In this document: piece by piece, positions 42,164 through 51,346 of the stretch
Layout: every line of letters starts with the position of its first letter
Numbering within the stretch: position 1 is the first letter of the stretch
DNA from: BM003 sp963783695
GTDB taxonomy: Bacteria; Pseudomonadota; Gammaproteobacteria; Steroidobacterales; BM003
Assembly (NCBI GenBank): GCA_963783695.1
Contig: CAWAOM010000007.1
Coordinates: forward strand, 62,001-126,000
Length of the DNA: 64,000 nt
Direction of reading: 5' to 3'
Program-made: the position numbers and the translations under genes
Notes under the pieces: model-generated
Told to the model about the DNA's origin: nothing
The model's database searches: none
Seen by the model: the letters and a program-made list of their open reading frames with translations, nothing else

Positions 42164-43509
42164 CAGCCTTCCTTCTCGATCTGGGTGAGGTTCTCGCGCA
42201 GCGCGACGCCATACTCGTATTTGCTCGCGCAAACGAAAGAGCACAGCGCGAGATCTTCTTCGTCGAGCTCGAGGCACCCGAGCGCCTGCGCGGTGTCGGT
42301 ATCCTGAACGATCAGCGCCCGCAACAGCGGTGCCGGCAGGATATCCAGCGGCATTACCGGTTCGAAGTTGCCGATCGGCACCATTGCCCGGGGACTGCCG
42401 TTTTGCGATGTGTCGAAATCGCGCGGCCGCGATCGCTCAATGCTGCCGGCAAAGGCGCGGATTGCCGAATACTTGCCAAAACCCGGTTTCAGCCAGGCCA
42501 GGAACTCGCGTTCATGCCCCTCCTGCAGCGCGCTGATCTGCAGATCGTAGCGGCGCAGAAACGTGGCCCAGCCGGCGGCGCGGCGGCCGGACAGTATCGG
42601 TCCCGAGATGACTCGCACACGTCCCGGCTTCAGTTCCCCGCGCATCAGGTCTTCGGTGTTGGCGCCGAGGCGTGTCCGCACCAGTCGCGGCCGCTCCATT
42701 TTTGGACCGGCCATCGCGATGATTCGCTCTGTCCAGATCTGGCCGCGGGTAAACAGGCGGCCGACCGCGATGACGTCCTGGTAGCCAATATGCCACACGA
42801 CATGTCCGGCATCGGCCGGGTCGAGAAAGTGTATATGCGTGCCAACCAGTCCCGACGGGTGCGGCCCGGCGAACTCGGCATGGCGGAACTGCTCGCCGCC
42901 AGCGAGCGGTATTCCGCTGCCGGGTGCCGTGCAGACATAGACCGGCCCGGCGGTCAGGCGGGCAATGACGTCGAGGCCATCGACAAAGTCATCGCGATAT
43001 TCGTTGATTATCGTCGCTGGCGGCGCCGCCAGCGCGTTGCTGTCCATCGCAGTGACGAAGATCGATACCGGTCGCGTACCCGGCGCCGGGATCTTGCTGA
43101 ACGGTCGGGTTCGAAACGCCGTCCACAGGCCGGCGTCTACGAGCTGTTTTTGTACCGTTGCGGTGTCCAGTGCCGCAAGTGCGGCGCGATCATGGCGGGG
43201 GAAAGTCACCTCGGCGTCGCCATCCAGCCGTATCACTACCGACTGCAGTACCCGGCGCGCGCCGCGGTTGATGGCTTCGACGATCCCGGCTCCCGGCGCG
43301 GTAAACGCCACCCCCGGGTTTCTCTTATCGCTGAAGAGTCGATCGCCGAGTCTGACCCGCTGGCCCGATTCGACATGCATCGTCGGCCTTAGCCCGATGT
43401 AGTCGTCGCCCATCAGCGCTACGGTCGCGACCCTGGCGCCGTCATCGATAACCGGTTCCGGTCGTCCGGCAACCGGCAGGTCGAGTCCTTTTTTGATTTT
43501 TATCAGCAT
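42163..43509 (-). CDS. nqrA: Na+-NQR subunit A
   Basis: Cytoplasmic subunit of Na+-NQR, about 448 residues. N-terminal IKIKKGLDLPVAGRPE, YIGLRPTMHVESGQRVRLGDRLFSDK and FTAPGAGIVEAINRGARRVLQSVVI (biotinyl-lipoyl-like fold) and C-terminal MVPIGNFEPVMPLDILPAPLLRALIVQDTDTAQALGCLELDEEDLALCSFVC are diagnostic. The ATG at 43509 is used; a TTG two codons upstream exists. First gene of the nqr operon. The start lies close to a hairpin that may cover its weak ribosome-binding site. Confidence 0.97.
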   Translation of the reverse strand: MLIKIKKGLDLPVAGRPEPVIDDGARVATVALMGDDYIGLRPTMHVESGQRVRLGDRLFSDKRNPGVAFTAPGAGIVEAINRGARRVLQSVVIRLDGDAEVTFPRHDRAALAALDTATVQKQLVDAGLWTAFRTRPFSKIPAPGTRPVSIFVTAMDSNALAAPPATIINEYRDDFVDGLDVIARLTAGPVYVCTAPGSGIPLAGGEQFRHAEFAGPHPSGLVGTHIHFLDPADAGHVVWHIGYQDVIAVGRLFTRGQIWTERIIAMAGPKMERPRLVRTRLGANTEDLMRGELKPGRVRVISGPILSGRRAAGWATFLRRYDLQISALQEGHEREFLAWLKPGFGKYSAIRAFAGSIERSRPRDFDTSQNGSPRAMVPIGNFEPVMPLDILPAPLLRALIVQDTDTAQALGCLELDEEDLALCSFVCASKYEYGVALRENLTQIEKEG

Positions 43510-43517
43510 CTGCAATG

Positions 43518-43545
43518 AAGGCCTGCGCGTGTGGCGCCGGGCCTT
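43518..43545. promoter_or_regulatory. hairpin in the nqrA leader
   Basis: AAGGCC (43518-43523) pairs with GGCCTT (43540-43545), and inner GCG/CGC can extend the stem. It begins 8 bases upstream of the nqrA start codon when read on the minus strand, so the AGG that could serve as ribosome-binding site is inside the stem. On the plus strand it is followed by TTT, but no plus-strand gene ends here, so a terminator function would need an unknown transcript. Confidence 0.45.
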
Positions 43546-43714
43546 TTTCCGGTGCCTTGGCGCATGATATGCCGCTAAATTGTCGCAACCGCGGCAATCG
43601 GCCGATAGTACCCTTTTTCAGCCTTGATTTACGGTGCGGCCGCTGATCATGATAAATGCACGCGCGACCGATTTGCACCGTCCAATTGTATCAGGACGCT
43701 ATCTTTTCCACCCG

Positions 43715-44338
43715 TCAGCGATCATTGCCGACACCGGCGTAGCGTACTCTTACCGCTTCCTCCTGATCGACGGCGTCAAGCTGTTCGCCAACAAAGCGAA
43801 CGCTTTCGTCAATCTCCGGCAACACGACATTCTCCAACGCTCGCGCGCGTCGCTCGGTACGGCCATATTCCGCCGCAAGGCGGCGCAGATTTCCGGCGAG
43901 CGCCGCGAGTTCGGCGGCATGCCCCAACAGGCGCGCGAACACGGCGGCGCAATGGCGTGCCTCGGGACTTGGATTGACCGCCGGATAGGTTGTGACGGCC
44001 GCCGCGTCGTCCCATTTTACGGCGATTTGCGCGACCCCGAGAAAACGCCGCTTTGCGGTCTCGATTGTGGCCTCACGCAAATCTGCCGCCGGGTAAACCT
44101 CGAGCCCGTCAAGGCCATGTCTTGCAGCGGCCGCTGCAAGCGCTGCGGCGGCCTCGGTCTGGCAGTCGGTGTAGCGGTGAAACCCCGCGTTGTATTGTTT
44201 CAACTGGACGAGGATTTCGCTGGCCAGCATGATCCGCTTCTCGTCGAGGAATCCGTATCCCTCGCGGACCATGCGTCGCTCGTCGCGCAGTTCGAGATGG
44301 ACACTGCGGGTTGGCGTCAGGTCGCGCGCTTCGGGCAT
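43715..44338 (-). CDS. vatD: V/A-type ATPase subunit D
   Basis: Central-stalk subunit D, a long alpha-helical coiled coil that rotates inside the A3B3 head. The 207-residue protein has PTRSVHLELRDERRMVREGYGFLDEKRIMLASEI at the N-terminus and the C-terminal helix NLRRLAAEYGRTERRARALENVVLPEI, a clear V/A-type subunit D signature. It is the last gene of the ATPase operon, 5 bases after subunit B, and about 205 bases upstream of nqrA on the same strand. Confidence 0.94.
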   Translation of the reverse strand: MPEARDLTPTRSVHLELRDERRMVREGYGFLDEKRIMLASEILVQLKQYNAGFHRYTDCQTEAAAALAAAAARHGLDGLEVYPAADLREATIETAKRRFLGVAQIAVKWDDAAAVTTYPAVNPSPEARHCAAVFARLLGHAAELAALAGNLRRLAAEYGRTERRARALENVVLPEIDESVRFVGEQLDAVDQEEAVRVRYAGVGNDR

Positions 44339-44343
44339 GTTTG

Positions 44344-45720
44344 TCAGGTCTCCAGATATTTCTTGATCTGCTCGTTGGACAGCCGGGTCAGCTCTACGCT
44401 CGGCAGGCCCTTAAGTATGTCCCAGCCTACCTGCATGCTTTCCTCCAGGCTGCGGCCTTTTTGCTGATTGACCAGTTTTTGCTCGAAACGGTCGCCAAAC
44501 GCGAGGAATTTCCGGTCATTTTCGGGCAGGCCTTCCTCGCCCATGACGCTCGCCAGCAGCCTGACTCGTTCGGCGCGGGCATAGGCGGCGAAAAGCTGGT
44601 GCGCCAGCGCCGGGTGATCGGCATGGGTAAAACCCTTGCCCGTACCTGCATCCATCAATCGTGACAGGCTGGGTAGTACCCGCACCGGCGGGTAGATGCC
44701 CTTGCGATCGAGTTCTCGGTCGAGCACGATCTGCCCCTCGGTGATGTAGCCGGTAAGGTCGGGGATCGGATGACCGATATCGTCGCCGGGCATCGTAAGG
44801 ATTGGCAATTGCGTGATGGTGCCCTCCAGGCCGTTGATGCAGCCGGCACGTTCGTAGATTCCGGCAAGATCGGAATACATGTACCCCGGATAGCCCTTGC
44901 GGCTGGGAATTTCCCCATGGCTCGCCGAGACTTCGCGCAACGCCTCGCAGTAGTTGGTCATGTCAGTGAGGATCACAAGAACATGGCGTCCCTCGTTAAA
45001 AGCCAGGTACTCCGCCGCGGTTAATGCATAGCGCGGGGTCAGCAGGCGTTGCGTGCTGGGTTCGTCGGCGCGATTCAAAAACATCACCGTGTGGGCCAGC
45101 GCACCTGAGCCCTCCATGGCCTCGCGAAACGCCTCGGCGCTGTCGTGGGACACGCCGATGCCGACAAAAACGGTCGCAAAGGCGCCGGATTCTTCGCTGC
45201 GCAGTCGGGCGCGGCGCGCTATTTCGGTGGCAAGGCGATCGTGCGGCAAGCCACCGGCCGAGAACAGCGGCAGTTTCTGGCCCCTGACGAGGCTGTTCAT
45301 CAGGTCGATCGTCGTGACCCCGGTTTCGATGAAGTCGCGCGGCAACGCGCGCGCCGCCGGGTTGATTGCGAGCCCGTCAATCCGCATTCGGGTAACGGCC
45401 GGAACCGGCGCGCCACCATCGAGGGGCCGTCCAATGCTGTCGAACACGCGGCCGAGCATGCCGGGGCCGACGCCGAACAACAGCGGCTCGTCGCGCAGTC
45501 GTACCGTGGCATCTTCGAGACCGAGGCCGGAGGTCGATTCCAGTACCTGCACGACCATTTGCTCGTCGCTCAGCATCGCAACGCGGCCGATCCGCGCGCG
45601 GCCGTCTTCACCGACGACCTCCACGGCCGTGTTCAGGCCGACATTGACCGCGCGGCGCAGGAACAACAGCGGTCCCTCTATCCGGGTCGCACAGCGTTCG
45701 AGTGTTACGTCAAGCTGCAT
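44344..45720 (-). CDS. vatB: V/A-type ATPase subunit B
   Basis: Non-catalytic head subunit. The 458-residue protein matches the family length. Conserved features include GPGMLGRVFDSIGRPLDGG, ARALPRDFIETGVTTIDLMNSLVRGQKLPLFSAGGLPHD, VILTDMTNYCEALREVSASHGEIPSRKGYPGYMYSDLAGIYERAG, and PVRVLPSLSRLM. As in other B subunits the Walker A loop is degenerate (SAGGLPHD). ATG 45720 overlaps the end of subunit A by 11 bases. Confidence 0.96.
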   Translation of the reverse strand: MQLDVTLERCATRIEGPLLFLRRAVNVGLNTAVEVVGEDGRARIGRVAMLSDEQMVVQVLESTSGLGLEDATVRLRDEPLLFGVGPGMLGRVFDSIGRPLDGGAPVPAVTRMRIDGLAINPAARALPRDFIETGVTTIDLMNSLVRGQKLPLFSAGGLPHDRLATEIARRARLRSEESGAFATVFVGIGVSHDSAEAFREAMEGSGALAHTVMFLNRADEPSTQRLLTPRYALTAAEYLAFNEGRHVLVILTDMTNYCEALREVSASHGEIPSRKGYPGYMYSDLAGIYERAGCINGLEGTITQLPILTMPGDDIGHPIPDLTGYITEGQIVLDRELDRKGIYPPVRVLPSLSRLMDAGTGKGFTHADHPALAHQLFAAYARAERVRLLASVMGEEGLPENDRKFLAFGDRFEQKLVNQQKGRSLEESMQVGWDILKGLPSVELTRLSNEQIKKYLET

Positions 45721-47464
45721 CGGCGACCTCCGCTTCCAGCGTTGCGAAATCGTGATCGAGCCGGCGTGGCAGCAGCCGCAGCCGATCGATGGCATCCTCG
45801 CCGAATTCCTCGCCGAGCCGCATCATGTGAGCCAGTATCGGCAACGCGCTAATCTGCGCCAGCGCGACCCCGTGCTCGAGCGCATGTTCCGCGAGTTCCA
45901 GGAAATGCATGACGGCCCGCAGCATCGCCGCCTGGCGCTCCGGTGAGCAGTAGCGGTCTACCGGCGAGAACGAGGACTGCCGCAGCAGGGCTTCATTCGC
46001 CAGCTCGGCGCACAACAGGGTCAGTTGTTGCGCGGGCGGCAGCGCATCCTTGCCGACGATCCGCGCCATGCGTTCGAGATGAGCTTGTTCCTCGAGCAGT
46101 TTCAGCAGGCGCTGGCGCTGTGCCGACCAGTCCGGATTGCCCTGGGTGTTCCACCACTGGCCGAGAACGGTCGCGTCACTGGAATACGATTGCAGAGGAT
46201 GGATTGCCGGGTAAAAACGGGCCTGTGCCCGGGTCCTGTCGAGGCCCCAGAAACACCGTACATAGCGCTTGGTATGCAACGTCACGGGTTCGGAGAAGTC
46301 GCCGGCCGGCGGGCTGACCGCGCCGATAATCGTGACCGACCCCTCTTCACCCGACAATGTTCTGACGCGGGCGGCGCGCTCGTAGAAATCGGCCAGCCGT
46401 GAACTCAGATAGGCCGGGTAGCCGGCTTCGCCGGGTAGTTCGCCGAGACGGCCCGAGACCTCACGTAGCGCCTCGGCCCAGCGACTTGTCGAGTCCGCCA
46501 TCAGTGCGACATGCAGGCCGCGATCGCGGAAATACTCGGCAACGGTGATGGCCGTGTAGATGCTCGCCTCGCGCGCGGCAACGGGCATGTTCGACGTATT
46601 GGCGATAATGACCGTACGTTCCATCAGCGGGCGGCCGGTGCGGGGGTCCTCGAGTTGCGGTAGTTCATCGAGTACTTCCGCCATTTCGTTGCCACGTTCG
46701 CCGCACCCGACGTAGACGATGATGTCAGCGTCGCACCATTTCGCGAGCGCTTCCTGCAGCACGGTCTTGCCGGTGCCGAAGCCGCCGGGCAAGGCGGCGC
46801 GGCTGCCGCGCGCGACCGGGAACAGGGTGTCGAGAATGCGTTGTCCGGTGATCAGCGGTGCCGCTGCCTGCAGCCGTTGCCTCACCGGTCGCGCTGTCCG
46901 CACCGACCAGACCTCGCTCAGTGCAATGTCGGCAACACCGTTGCCGGTATCGATCTTCGCAACCGTCGCGCGGTCGTCGACCTCGGCTTCCGCCGCGAGC
47001 CATTCGATGCGGCCACGGCATAGTGGCGGCACGAGGCAAACGTGTTCGCGTAATCCGCTTGTCGCCACCGCGTAAGCCTGTCCGGGCGCCACCGAATCTC
47101 CCACCGCCACCGTTGGCCTGAATGTGAAGCGTTCGCCGCCGCGGTGCTCGGCGCCGGGTTTGATGAAGCGCTCGTCGGCTGCGCCAAGCGGGCGCAACAG
47201 ACCGTCGAAGATATTGCCGAGCAGTGCCGGCCCGAGCCGCACCGAGAGTGGCTGGCCGCTGCCGCGCACCGGGTCACCCGGTTTTAACCCGGTCGTGTCC
47301 TCGTAGACCTGTGCAATCAGTTCGTCATCACGCAGCTGGATTACCTCTCCCAACAGCCCGTCGGGTCCGACTGCGAGTGCCTCGTGCATGCGAAAGTTGC
47401 TGTCGGTGCGTGCGCGTAGCACCGGGCCGCCGATCCATCTGATCGTTGCGCTATTCGTGGTCAT
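45710..47464 (-). CDS. vatA: V/A-type ATPase catalytic subunit A
   Basis: Catalytic ATP-hydrolysing/synthesising subunit. The 584-residue protein has Walker A GGFGTGKTVLQEALAKW, the A-specific non-homologous insertion (about 110-190), YVGCGERGNEMAEVL, VALMADSTSRWAEALREVSGRLGELPGEAGYPAYLSSRLADFYERA and GSVTIIGAVSPPAGDFSEPVT. All catalytic residues visible in the P-loop (Lys, Thr) and the GER glutamate are present. It overlaps subunit E by 4 bases. Confidence 0.97.
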   Translation of the reverse strand: MTTNSATIRWIGGPVLRARTDSNFRMHEALAVGPDGLLGEVIQLRDDELIAQVYEDTTGLKPGDPVRGSGQPLSVRLGPALLGNIFDGLLRPLGAADERFIKPGAEHRGGERFTFRPTVAVGDSVAPGQAYAVATSGLREHVCLVPPLCRGRIEWLAAEAEVDDRATVAKIDTGNGVADIALSEVWSVRTARPVRQRLQAAAPLITGQRILDTLFPVARGSRAALPGGFGTGKTVLQEALAKWCDADIIVYVGCGERGNEMAEVLDELPQLEDPRTGRPLMERTVIIANTSNMPVAAREASIYTAITVAEYFRDRGLHVALMADSTSRWAEALREVSGRLGELPGEAGYPAYLSSRLADFYERAARVRTLSGEEGSVTIIGAVSPPAGDFSEPVTLHTKRYVRCFWGLDRTRAQARFYPAIHPLQSYSSDATVLGQWWNTQGNPDWSAQRQRLLKLLEEQAHLERMARIVGKDALPPAQQLTLLCAELANEALLRQSSFSPVDRYCSPERQAAMLRAVMHFLELAEHALEHGVALAQISALPILAHMMRLGEEFGEDAIDRLRLLPRRLDHDFATLEAEVADAA

Positions 47465-48090
47465 TGCGCCTCCTCAATCTCCACCAGCGCGGCGAGCAGG
47501 GCGGCATCCAGCTCAGGGCTCGGGCGACAGAGATTCGTCGTGCTGGCGTCGATACAGGCCGCGCCGGCCGTCAGCCGCGCGCCACCCGGCAGGCTGTCGT
47601 CACACTCAAACGCAAGTGCCGCATCGAACTCCGCTGCCGCCGCAGCGAGGCGGCTGCGCTCGTCTGCCGCGAGGCCTTTTGCATACACCATCTGCCAGTC
47701 CTTCTGGTGCAGCAGTGCGCCGGCTCTGCGGACAAGTGTCAGGCACCAGGCATAGCGATCTGCGGGCTGTTGCCAGCGCTGTCCGAGGCCGCTTGCCAAT
47801 GCTTCGTTCCCTGTTTCCAGTAGCCGTAACTGACGTTTGTGCTGACGCTGCCGCGCCCGCGTCTGCAACGCGGCCCGAATGAGGCCGAGTCGCGCATCGT
47901 TATGCTCGCGTGTTTCCGCGACGGCCTGGGCGACTCGCTCGCGCGCCCTGCGCCGCGCGGTGGCGGCGAGACTGATGCACTGCTCCGCGGTTTGCTCTTC
48001 GATTTCGCGGCGTAGCTTTTCGCGCTCACGTTGCAGCCGATCGAGCATGCTCTGGGTCTGTGTTTCGGCGATACCGCTTGCGGTTTTCAC
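47461..48090 (-). CDS. vatE: V/A-type ATPase subunit E
   Basis: Peripheral-stalk subunit, 209 residues: an N-terminal long charged coiled coil (about 10-105, LQREREKLRREIEEQTAEQ and AETREHNDARLGLIRAAL), and a C-terminal globular domain including LTAGAACIDASTTNLCRPSPELDAALLAALVEIE. Starts with GTG overlapping the stop of the subunit F gene by one base. Sequence conservation in this family is low; context between F and A supports the call. Confidence 0.85.
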   Translation of the reverse strand: MKTASGIAETQTQSMLDRLQREREKLRREIEEQTAEQCISLAATARRRARERVAQAVAETREHNDARLGLIRAALQTRARQRQHKRQLRLLETGNEALASGLGQRWQQPADRYAWCLTLVRRAGALLHQKDWQMVYAKGLAADERSRLAAAAAEFDAALAFECDDSLPGGARLTAGAACIDASTTNLCRPSPELDAALLAALVEIEEAQ

Positions 48091-48386
48091 TAGATTGACT
48101 CCACGCCGAGGATCCGGCGGATGCGCGCGGCGAAGTCCGGCGGTCTTTGCAGCCCGCTGGCGTCGGGGACAATCAGTGTCAGCGGGTGCGGTTGCGCCAG
48201 CGCCGTGGCGAGCCAGTCGGGCCGTGCATGTTCCGCGACCGCCGGAGTCAGCAGCATCATTTCGACCTTTTCATGCAGGCGTTCCAGCAGGCGCTGTGCC
48301 TCATGCGGTTTGGGTGCGTATGCATCAGCCCCGGCGAGCCGGAACCCCAGCGCGCTGTAATGGTCACCCACGAAAGCCACGCGCAT
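48090..48386 (-). CDS. vatF: V/A-type ATPase subunit F
   Basis: Small central-stalk subunit with a Rossmann-like fold. The 98-residue protein has VAFVGDHYSALGFRLAGADAY at its N-terminus, matching the GD...GFRLAG signature of subunit F. Length is standard (about 100). It overlaps the subunit E start and begins one base after the proteolipid gene stop. Confidence 0.9.
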   Translation of the reverse strand: MRVAFVGDHYSALGFRLAGADAYAPKPHEAQRLLERLHEKVEMMLLTPAVAEHARPDWLATALAQPHPLTLIVPDASGLQRPPDFAARIRRILGVESI

Positions 48387-48387
48387 C

Positions 48388-48741
48388 TCAGCCGATCCGG
48401 TTGAAAATCAGGATGGCAACAATCAATCCGTAGATCGCAATGCCCTCCGCCAGCCCGACCAGGATCAGGACCCGTCCCAGCAATTCCGGCTTTTCGGCGA
48501 GAGCGCCGACCGCGGCCGTACCGACCTGGGCGACGGCGTAGCCGGCCGCGAGCGCGGACAGGCCTGCGGCGAGCGCCGCGGCGATAAATCCCCAGCGCAC
48601 GATGGTGGGATCGGTAGCTGCGGCAGTAGCTGCAGCCTCAGCCGCGGTGGCGGGCACCGCGATCAGGACGAGCGTCGCGGCTGCCGCCAACACGGCGGCA
48701 ATGGTCAGTGCAAAGGCCATCAACTTGGCTCTGGGTTTCAT
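48388..48741 (-). CDS. vatK: V/A-type ATPase proteolipid (K/c) subunit
   Basis: Rotor-ring subunit. The 117-residue precursor has an N-terminal signal-like helix (about 6-32) followed by a single c-type hairpin. The first helix is Ala/Gly rich (GLSALAAGYAVAQVGTAAVGALAEKPEL) and the second holds the ion-binding carboxylate Glu in VGLAEGIAIYGLIVAIL. This is the Thermus-like one-hairpin type, not the duplicated Enterococcus NtpK. The Ser/Thr that usually follows the Glu in Na+ c-subunits is Gly here, so H+ is somewhat more likely; not decisive. The same frame upstream is a shadow of subunit I. Confidence 0.93.
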   Translation of the reverse strand: MKPRAKLMAFALTIAAVLAAAATLVLIAVPATAAEAAATAAATDPTIVRWGFIAAALAAGLSALAAGYAVAQVGTAAVGALAEKPELLGRVLILVGLAEGIAIYGLIVAILIFNRIG

Positions 48742-50582
48742 GGGTTTTTCCTCGAAACAGCGGAATCGGATGAAGTCGGTGGAGGCAGCAGCGGGCGGAA
48801 TAATCGGCCCTCTCCCTTGAGAAATCGGACAAAGAATTCGAACAGTACGAGCCGGGTCGTCTGGATCCCGACAACCAGCCCCTCGAGGGCAATGACGATC
48901 GCGTTGCCTATGACCATCAGCAGCACATAGCCGATACCGCTGGCGGCTTCGGAGACGCCGACAACGGCCGCGGCGAGGCCGGCATGCGCCAATGCAAAGG
49001 CGCCTACCCTGACGAACGAGATCGTGTTGACCAGCAGCTGCATCAGGCTTTCCAGCAGTTGCGCCGCATGCGTGCCGAGTGCCGCCGCGCGATGCCTGTT
49101 CGCAATCAGAGCAGCGCCGCCGATAAACCACGCCGCGCCTGCCAGCGCGCCCCACAATGCGGCGGGCGCGAAGGGCGCGGCAATGAGACTGAGATAGCAC
49201 ACGAGCAGCCCGGCGCGGCTGCCGAACCATGTCGGCGCCATGCCCCGCCACCAGTACTGCAGCGCGTCGAACAGGAGCCCGAGGGTCAGCAATGCGGCAC
49301 CGAAAATCAGCGTGGCGAGGAGTATCGGTACGGGATGATCGAGCGGATGCAGCCATAGCGCGGGGATGATGTCCTCGCGGCTGAATATGCTGCCAAAAAC
49401 GAAACCGAACACTATCGACATCGCCCCGCCGGGCACCAGCAGGCCAAGGGTGGGCACGCGCTTGCGCAACGCGAGACCGGCCAGCAACAGGACCAGACCT
49501 TGGCCGACGTCGCCAAACATATAGCCAAACATCAGGGGTGCGGCGAACGCGACGATGCGGCTCGGATCGACTTCGGCGGCAGACGGTGTGCCGAGCATGC
49601 GTGCAAACAGTTCGAACGGACGAATCCATGCGGGGTTGCGCAGTACCGTCGGTACAGCAACATCCGGAACTTCGTCGGGAAGACGCAGCAGGTGAGGTAT
49701 CCCGGCGCCATCGAGCCTGGCCTCGAGCGTGCCGCCATCGGGATCGCTGGTCCACCCGGTGATCCAGGCGAAGTGCTCGGTCAGCGGCAGAGACGGAACG
49801 TTCTCAACCAGCCAAACGAGCAGTTCGATATCGTGTAATGCGGCGGCAAGTCCGGTGCTCTCGCCAATTTGCTCGAGCTGGCCCAGCAGTTTTGCGGTTT
49901 CCTCCTGACATGTGTCGATTCTCGTTGTCACGGCGGTCATCGTTTCCGCCCGTTTTGGCGGCAGCCATGACGGCAACAGGATTTCGCGGGCGCGCAATGC
50001 TTCCATCGAGCGGCGCAGTTCGCTGACCTGGTCGGTCGGGCCGACAGCAAGGAGGTAATTGCGGGTTGCCGTACTGACTTTCTGTACCAGGACCGACGGC
50101 GGCGTTGGTGTCAGTAGCGTCGACTCCGGCACCAGAAACAGCGTCGCAGCCAGCGCCGGCCCGGCGTTGGCAAACGCATCGAGGTTCGGAAGCGGCACCG
50201 TCGCGCCGAGAAAATCGGCGATCAGCTCGAGGTCGGATTTTTCGTGAGCGCGTTTTTGCAACTGGATGATCAGTGGCTCTGCGCTTTTCTCCCAGTGGCG
50301 CAGCCGGGCCAGCGCCTGTTCCAGCACCCGCTCCGGATCCTGCGGCGCCACAGCGGCGCTGGCGCGCGGTTCGGGCCAGTAATGGCCGTATTTGGTGACG
50401 AGGCGCGAATACTCCTGCAGACCGGAATGAAGATCCGGCAGGTCAAGCGGGGCGCTGGTCGTACTGTGCGCCTCCAGCTCGACAGTGCGAGTCCGTGCCA
50501 GATGTTGCAGCGCGTCGGTCAGAACCTCGCGCGGGACGAGGAGTTCAAACCAGTGCGCGGCGTAGGGTCGCAGCCCGCTCAT
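48738..50582 (-). CDS. vatI: V/A-type ATPase subunit I (a)
   Basis: Stator membrane subunit with the ion half-channels. The 614-residue protein has a roughly 320-residue cytoplasmic arm with coiled-coil segments, then about seven to eight membrane helices starting near FAAPLMFGYMFGDVGQGLVLLLAGL, the signature of I/a subunits, and ending in a helix pair with NTISFVRVGAFALAHAGLAAAV and GLVVGIQTTRLVLFEFFVRFLKGEGRLFRPL. The channel Arg is likely the one in SFVRVGAF or TTRLVLFEFF. It is 4-base coupled with both neighbours. Confidence 0.95.
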   Translation of the reverse strand: MSGLRPYAAHWFELLVPREVLTDALQHLARTRTVELEAHSTTSAPLDLPDLHSGLQEYSRLVTKYGHYWPEPRASAAVAPQDPERVLEQALARLRHWEKSAEPLIIQLQKRAHEKSDLELIADFLGATVPLPNLDAFANAGPALAATLFLVPESTLLTPTPPSVLVQKVSTATRNYLLAVGPTDQVSELRRSMEALRAREILLPSWLPPKRAETMTAVTTRIDTCQEETAKLLGQLEQIGESTGLAAALHDIELLVWLVENVPSLPLTEHFAWITGWTSDPDGGTLEARLDGAGIPHLLRLPDEVPDVAVPTVLRNPAWIRPFELFARMLGTPSAAEVDPSRIVAFAAPLMFGYMFGDVGQGLVLLLAGLALRKRVPTLGLLVPGGAMSIVFGFVFGSIFSREDIIPALWLHPLDHPVPILLATLIFGAALLTLGLLFDALQYWWRGMAPTWFGSRAGLLVCYLSLIAAPFAPAALWGALAGAAWFIGGAALIANRHRAAALGTHAAQLLESLMQLLVNTISFVRVGAFALAHAGLAAAVVGVSEAASGIGYVLLMVIGNAIVIALEGLVVGIQTTRLVLFEFFVRFLKGEGRLFRPLLPPPTSSDSAVSRKNP

Positions 50583-51346
50583 GTTCTCGCTCCGATGCTG
50601 CGCAGCCGGCTCGCGATCAGCGCGCCGCGCAGACGCTCGACGTCGAGCGCGGTCAACGCGAGGTGACTGAACAGTGCCACTGCGCTGAGCGCATAGTGGC
50701 GAAAAAGTCGCTGCAAACGCTGCCCGATTCCCGCGCGCAGGCCGGCCTGATTCGGTGGCGCGCTTGTTGCGGCGGTGGCGATATGTTCCAGGGCAACGCG
50801 TTCGAGCGTCGTCAGACCGGTACGGGTTTCGCGCGGCATTTTGGCCGGCATCAGCGAGCGCCAGTGACTGAACCAGGCCGGCAGCAGCTCGCCGGCATTG
50901 TCTGCGACGGCCAGCGGCGCCAGCGCGGTAACTGCGATGATGTCCTGAAGTGAACCAGGCTCGCTTGCGGCGAGGCTCGACACAAACGGGTCAGTGGTCA
51001 GCCACTGCGGCGCCGGGTAGCCCTCTATCAGGTGTCCCAGCAACGGCAGATACAACAGTGTGACCGACCACTGCAGCGAGGGTCTCCATTGCGGCGGTGC
51101 CCAACGCGAAATCTCATTGACATAATCCCGCCAGTCATCACGAAGATGGCGCTCCAAATCGCTGATCTCGGCCTGTGGCGTGAGGTGCGAAATCCATGGC
51201 CGCAGCGATGAGCTGCGCAACACCTGCAGACAGCGCCCGAGGTCGACACTGGTTTCAGCCTCTCTCCAGGTAGCCGCGCTTACTCTCTGGCCGTGCCTGG
51301 CCTGGAGTCGTGGCTGAGCAAATGCGAAACCCGCTTCAATGCTCAT
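50579..51346 (-). CDS. divergent V/A-type ATPase subunit C-like protein
   Basis: A 255-residue mostly helical protein lacking a clear family motif. Its position in the operon (between a G/H-like gene and subunit I, 4-base overlap with I) and size fit the role of subunit C (AC39/d), the socket between central stalk and rotor, which is otherwise missing from this set. Segments such as EISDLERHLRDDWRDYVNEISRW and TLYLPLLGHLIEGYPAPQWL do not match a classical C subunit by eye. The assignment is by context; it might instead be a lineage-specific ATPase accessory subunit. Confidence 0.65.
   Translation of the reverse strand: MSIEAGFAFAQPRLQARHGQRVSAATWREAETSVDLGRCLQVLRSSSLRPWISHLTPQAEISDLERHLRDDWRDYVNEISRWAPPQWRPSLQWSVTLLYLPLLGHLIEGYPAPQWLTTDPFVSSLAASEPGSLQDIIAVTALAPLAVADNAGELLPAWFSHWRSLMPAKMPRETRTGLTTLERVALEHIATAATSAPPNQAGLRAGIGQRLQRLFRHYALSAVALFSHLALTALDVERLRGALIASRLRSIGART

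Noticed and set aside
48742..49755. Long in-frame extension upstream of the proteolipid gene
   Set aside because: It is antiparallel-free overlap of subunit I in another frame with Arg/Gly-rich shadow composition; the c-subunit begins at ATG 48741.
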